64,000 bases of DNA from MVRV01 sp964646755 (lineage in GTDB: Bacteria > Desulfobacterota > Syntrophia > Syntrophales > Smithellaceae): contig CAZYIE010000002.1 in the NCBI GenBank assembly GCA_964646755.1, forward strand, positions 113,697 to 177,696, written 5' to 3'. The notes beneath the pieces are model-generated. The model worked only from the letters and a program-made list of their open reading frames with translations, was not told the origin of the DNA and made no database searches. This document shows positions 61,356 through 64,000 of the stretch, piece after piece; the stretch's first letter is position 1, and each line of letters starts with the position of its first letter. The translations under genes were made by a program, and so were the position numbers.

Positions 61356-62888
61356 ATGGAAATGTTATTTCTTAAAGATGCTGCACATGAAATAGGAGTC
61401 GCCCCAATTACTCTAAAAAGATGGCTTTTATCAGGTAAGGTTAAAGATGTAAAAAGAGACAGGAATGGATGGAGAGTTTTCGCAACTGATGAAGTCCAAA
61501 AAATAAAAGAGTACGCACAATGCACTCAAGAACCTTCTGGACAGATTTGTCTTCCAGGATTAGAAGCCGAAAGTAATGACAAAGGCTCTACCTTCCGTGA
61601 TTCAGCATTTAATGGAAATAAAAAATTGCCATTTCATAGATGGGTGCCTTGGATTGCCGGTTTTTCGTCTGAATTTGTTGAAGACTGTTTTCATAAATAC
61701 CTTCTAAAGAAACAATCATCTGAAATAACTATACTTGATCCTTTTGCTGGAGTCGGCACGACTCTTGTTGAAGGTATGTTGCGTGGCTTTAATGTTGTTG
61801 GATTCGAAATCAACCCTTATGCTCATTTAGCATGTAAAGTTAAGCTTAATGCTTCAAGATATAATATTTCTAATATCAAAATGGTGCTTGATAAATTCGT
61901 TGACTATTACAGAAAACGTGAAGTTGACGAATTATACACTCCAAGGACGCCTGCACCTACCGGATTCAATACCAGAATGCCTTTTTATCATCCTAAAGTT
62001 GAAAGAAAAGCCCTAATCTTTTTTGATTATCTTATGAGCATAAAAGAGTTAGAAATAAGAGAGTTATTTTTGCTTGCATTCGGAACAGTCATGGTGAGTT
62101 TCTCAAACTATTCATATGAACCTAGTTTGGGTCGCAGATCTTCATCCGGTAAACCTGATATTACTGATGCAGACGTGTGTGAGATCATTGTATCTAAAGT
62201 TAAAAACATGATTGACGATATAAAAGAATTTGATGATTTGCAGGCGGAAATTACAAAAAAAGCAGATATAAAAATATTTAATAGTAGTTTTTTTTCAGCA
62301 CTTGACTTTTGCAAGTCAGGAAGCATTGATTTGATAGTCACATCACCACCATATCTTAACAATTATCATTATCTGAGAAACACACGACCTCAACTCCACT
62401 GGCTTAATCTTGCCAGCGATAAGGATTCAAGAAAAAGTATTGAGAATGAAAGTTTTGGTAAATTCTGGCAAACGGTTCGTGATAAAAATACTATAGAATT
62501 AGAATTTAAATTTGACCAACTAAATAACAAGCTAAATGTGTTAAGGGAATTGAATCCAGATAAAGGCGTATATGGAGGTCATGGTTGGGCTAACTATGCA
62601 GCAACTTATTTTAACGACTCCTTCAGATTCTGCAAAGTAGCTAAGAAAATGCTCAAGCCCAAAGGTACAGCAGTCGTCGTAATAGGTAATAGCATTTTAC
62701 AAGGTATAGAAATTAAGACAGATGAGATATTTGCAGATATTGCAGAATTAGCTGGACTTAAAAAGAAGGACATCATTCTTCTTAGAACTAAACGTACAGG
62801 ATCTAGTATAATTGACTCAACCGTTAGAGCAGGCAAGGCCGAGGCAAAAACGATTCTTTACGAAACCGCTGTAGTCCTGACTAGATAA
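61356..62888 (+). CDS. Amino-methyltransferase (N4-cytosine or N6-adenine) with N-terminal MerR-like HTH
   Basis: 510-residue DNA methyltransferase. The first about 55 residues are an excisionase/MerR-type helix-turn-helix (LFLKDAAHEIGVAPITLKRWLLSGKV and NGWRVFATDEVQKI). The methylase core has the SAM motif ILDPFAGVGTTLVEG (128-135 and on) and catalytic TSPPYLNNY (329-333), the form of exocyclic amino-methyltransferases. Motif I precedes the catalytic motif. It does not have the Cys-containing core of m5C enzymes. The stop codon abuts the stop of the convergent restriction gene. So it should protect the host DNA from that nuclease. ATG 61356 has GGAG upstream. Confidence 0.88.
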   Translation: MEMLFLKDAAHEIGVAPITLKRWLLSGKVKDVKRDRNGWRVFATDEVQKIKEYAQCTQEPSGQICLPGLEAESNDKGSTFRDSAFNGNKKLPFHRWVPWIAGFSSEFVEDCFHKYLLKKQSSEITILDPFAGVGTTLVEGMLRGFNVVGFEINPYAHLACKVKLNASRYNISNIKMVLDKFVDYYRKREVDELYTPRTPAPTGFNTRMPFYHPKVERKALIFFDYLMSIKELEIRELFLLAFGTVMVSFSNYSYEPSLGRRSSSGKPDITDADVCEIIVSKVKNMIDDIKEFDDLQAEITKKADIKIFNSSFFSALDFCKSGSIDLIVTSPPYLNNYHYLRNTRPQLHWLNLASDKDSRKSIENESFGKFWQTVRDKNTIELEFKFDQLNNKLNVLRELNPDKGVYGGHGWANYAATYFNDSFRFCKVAKKMLKPKGTAVVVIGNSILQGIEIKTDEIFADIAELAGLKKKDIILLRTKRTGSSIIDSTVRAGKAEAKTILYETAVVLTR

Positions 62889-63500
62889 CTATTTTTTCTT
62901 TATTTTTTCGGTATAAGATTTAATTTTAGCGATGAGATTATCATAAGCTGGCGCTGGTCCTTTACATTTCTTAGCCCATTCTCTTCCTGGATGTAGCACG
63001 TCCCATCCAGATTTAGCTTGATTAAATCTACGTTCCCCGGGAGTATGATTGCCGAAACCGTCAATTACATTATTCCAAAGAGGCTTAAATTTCTGTATCA
63101 GAGCAGCTTCAACAGGTCCAATAAGACCTCCTTCGTCACCATCAAGAACCATGTATTTTACTTTAAAATCTTTAGGGTCAAGATTTTCTGCCGCAACAAC
63201 ATTTCTGTAATGCTCTCTTATTCGGTTATATAATCTTTTTTTGCCAGTGGCACTTATTCTTGCCGTTCGCCATCCACTGGGATTTGCTTTTCCCACATAA
63301 ATTGGAATTGAATCTGGTTTTACTTCCATTAATTTTAGTTCAACATATAGAGGTGAATCGCCAAGATAATATAGAGCATATACGCCACCACCCATAAATT
63401 CTTTTGCAGGTGGAAAAGAATCAACAGGACATTTCACGAAATGCGAAACGGCAGCCATGACAATTTTTTGTAGATCATCAGACTTGAATGAATGAGTCAT
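62889..63500 (-). CDS. GIY-YIG type II restriction endonuclease, Eco29kI-like (predicted CCGCGG)
   Basis: 203-residue protein of the Eco29kI group. The GIY-YIG elements are GVY (39-41) and IYVG (67-70). Arg93 and His97 in YNRIREHY, Glu131 in PVEAALIQKF and Asn143 in LWNNV align with the catalytic residues I recall for Eco29kI (Tyr49, Tyr76, Arg104, His108, Glu142, Asn154); spacings 27, 4, 34 and 12 are identical in four of five steps. The IDGFGNHTPGERR segment is also typical. The specificity by relation is CCGCGG. It converges with the methyltransferase gene, giving a type II R-M system. AAAAGGAAA precedes ATG 63500. Confidence 0.9.
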   Translation of the reverse strand: MTHSFKSDDLQKIVMAAVSHFVKCPVDSFPPAKEFMGGGVYALYYLGDSPLYVELKLMEVKPDSIPIYVGKANPSGWRTARISATGKKRLYNRIREHYRNVVAAENLDPKDFKVKYMVLDGDEGGLIGPVEAALIQKFKPLWNNVIDGFGNHTPGERRFNQAKSGWDVLHPGREWAKKCKGPAPAYDNLIAKIKSYTEKIKKK

Positions 63501-63703
63501 GGATTATTTCCTTTTGATTATAATTATGAGAATGCTTAGAGTATCTAGCTCAAATTAAATAATATTACAATAATCATATTGTGCTTTTTTAAAGAAAATA
63601 AATTATATCTAAAAATATTTTATAAAAAATCTGCTTATTATAGTGTAAAATCAGCTTTCCTATACCAAGTACAGGAAGCCAAAAACAGGGGTCAAAAGTC
63701 GTC

Positions 63704-63755
63704 AAGGATAGGCTCTAAATCGGTAAGGATAGGCCTGTTTGAGGCAAGGATTTTA
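63704..63755. repeat. Three tandem 21-base units starting AAGGAT
   Basis: AAGGATAGGC begins at 63704 and again at 63725; AAGGATTTTA begins at 63746. The period is 21 bases, two helical turns. The region between is not conserved. Could be an iteron-like protein-binding array. Confidence 0.45.
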
Positions 63756-63870
63756 CCTGCTTTTTGTTTTGTTCGTTTTTCATAAATTATCTTGAGAATC
63801 TTTCCATTAATAGAAAAATCCATAAAATCTCTATCACAACACGTGGAAATTATTTTTACTAAAATATCAA

Positions 63871-63885
63871 TTATCTTAAAAATAC
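63871..63885. repeat. Island motif copy 4 (TTATCTTAAAAATAC)
   Basis: Carries the core CTTAAAAATAC of the island motif. The next gene to the right is outside the window. Confidence 0.45.
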
Positions 63886-63952
63886 CAATTTACAGGGGTT
63901 TTTCTGCTATACGCAACGAGTATTATAAAAAAATGTTTTAAATAAAATTCAT

Positions 63953-63981
63953 TTGACATCTTCGATTATTCACATTAATAT
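63953..63981 (+). promoter_or_regulatory. Putative promoter facing right
   Basis: TTGACA (63953-63958), 17 bases, TAATAT (63976-63981); alternatively TATAAT at 63979-63984 with a 20-base spacer. It would drive a gene beyond the right edge. Confidence 0.4.
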
Positions 63982-64000
63982 AATGACAAATATTGCCTGC

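Larger units (their letters stand above)
63501..64000. other. Gene-free right end, 500 bases
   Basis: No credible gene; a 68-codon open frame at 63579-63785 lacks features. It contains the 21-base repeats, island motif copy 4 and a possible promoter. Confidence 0.5.

Noticed and set aside
63579..63785. 68-codon open frame at the right end
   Set aside because: No ribosome binding site, low complexity, contains the 21-base repeats and no family similarity.

Overview
Organism and overall character. The window looks like a chromosome fragment of a Gram-negative anaerobe, most likely a Deltaproteobacterium (Desulfobacterota, perhaps Syntrophales-like). The outer-membrane genes lolA and two SurA/PpiC-type chaperones show the Gram-negative envelope. 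The corrinoid methyl-transfer genes, the acyl-CoA/fatty-acid cluster and a selenocysteine tRNA fit an anaerobe. The lineage is inferred from gene content only. Two 10-N assembly gaps are present (12090-12099 and 50365-50374); the first cuts through a gene.

Layout, core part (1 to about 45.9 kb). 1-6686 (minus): a compact type II fatty-acid-synthase-like operon with malonyl transacylase, biotin-dependent carboxyltransferase, acyl-CoA dehydrogenase, KAS III, ketoreductase, dehydratase and KAS II. 6979-9920 (plus): an NtrB/NtrC-like two-component pair. 9987-16459: a corrinoid methyl-transfer cluster with a pterin methyltransferase, corrinoid protein, MetH-activation-like protein, RACo-type reductive activator, MFS transporter and UroD-family methyltransferase. 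16612-26545 (minus): a class III adenylate cyclase, an MBL hydrolase, pyrG, a 1236-residue GlmS-like protein, a left-handed beta-helix partner, a small Fis-type protein and a membrane protein. 26763-36811: comM-like ATPase, ilvE, lolA, an SDR, a radical SAM protein, a patatin-like lipase, proA, nadD and two toxin-antitoxin pairs. 36881-45747 (minus): uvrA, two PPIases and mfd, with a MITE-like repeat between the second PPIase and mfd.

Layout, accessory part (45.9 to 64 kb). A complete selenocysteine tRNA gene (selC, 45906-46003) is the integration site of a genomic island. A tyrosine integrase on the opposite strand runs into the tRNA. The island is visibly more AT-rich than the left part. 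It carries an AlpA-like excisionase, a ParB-like protein, an AAA+ ATPase of sigma-54-activator type without a proper GAFTGA loop, and an apparent three-gene operon (Ser/Thr kinase with beta-propeller, a RloC/PrrC-like zinc-hook ATPase, an AbiV-like protein). Further right are a NERD pseudogene, a trypsin-like protease, a PIN-like protein flanked by attC-like sequences, a TPR-HEPN protein, and a type II restriction-modification pair whose nuclease is an Eco29kI-type GIY-YIG enzyme. The right end of the island is not in the window.

How it works together. The left part is house-keeping and anaerobic metabolism. The right part is best read as a selC-anchored defence island. The most interesting candidates are the kinase / zinc-hook ATPase / AbiV operon next to the divergent GAFTGA-less AAA+ protein, and the R-M system in which a helix-turn-helix domain is fused to the methyltransferase, a palindrome precedes the gene, and a predicted recognition site (CCGCGG) sits between its ribosome binding site and start codon. 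A short motif (core CTTAAAAATAC) recurs four times in island intergenic regions and may link several of these genes.
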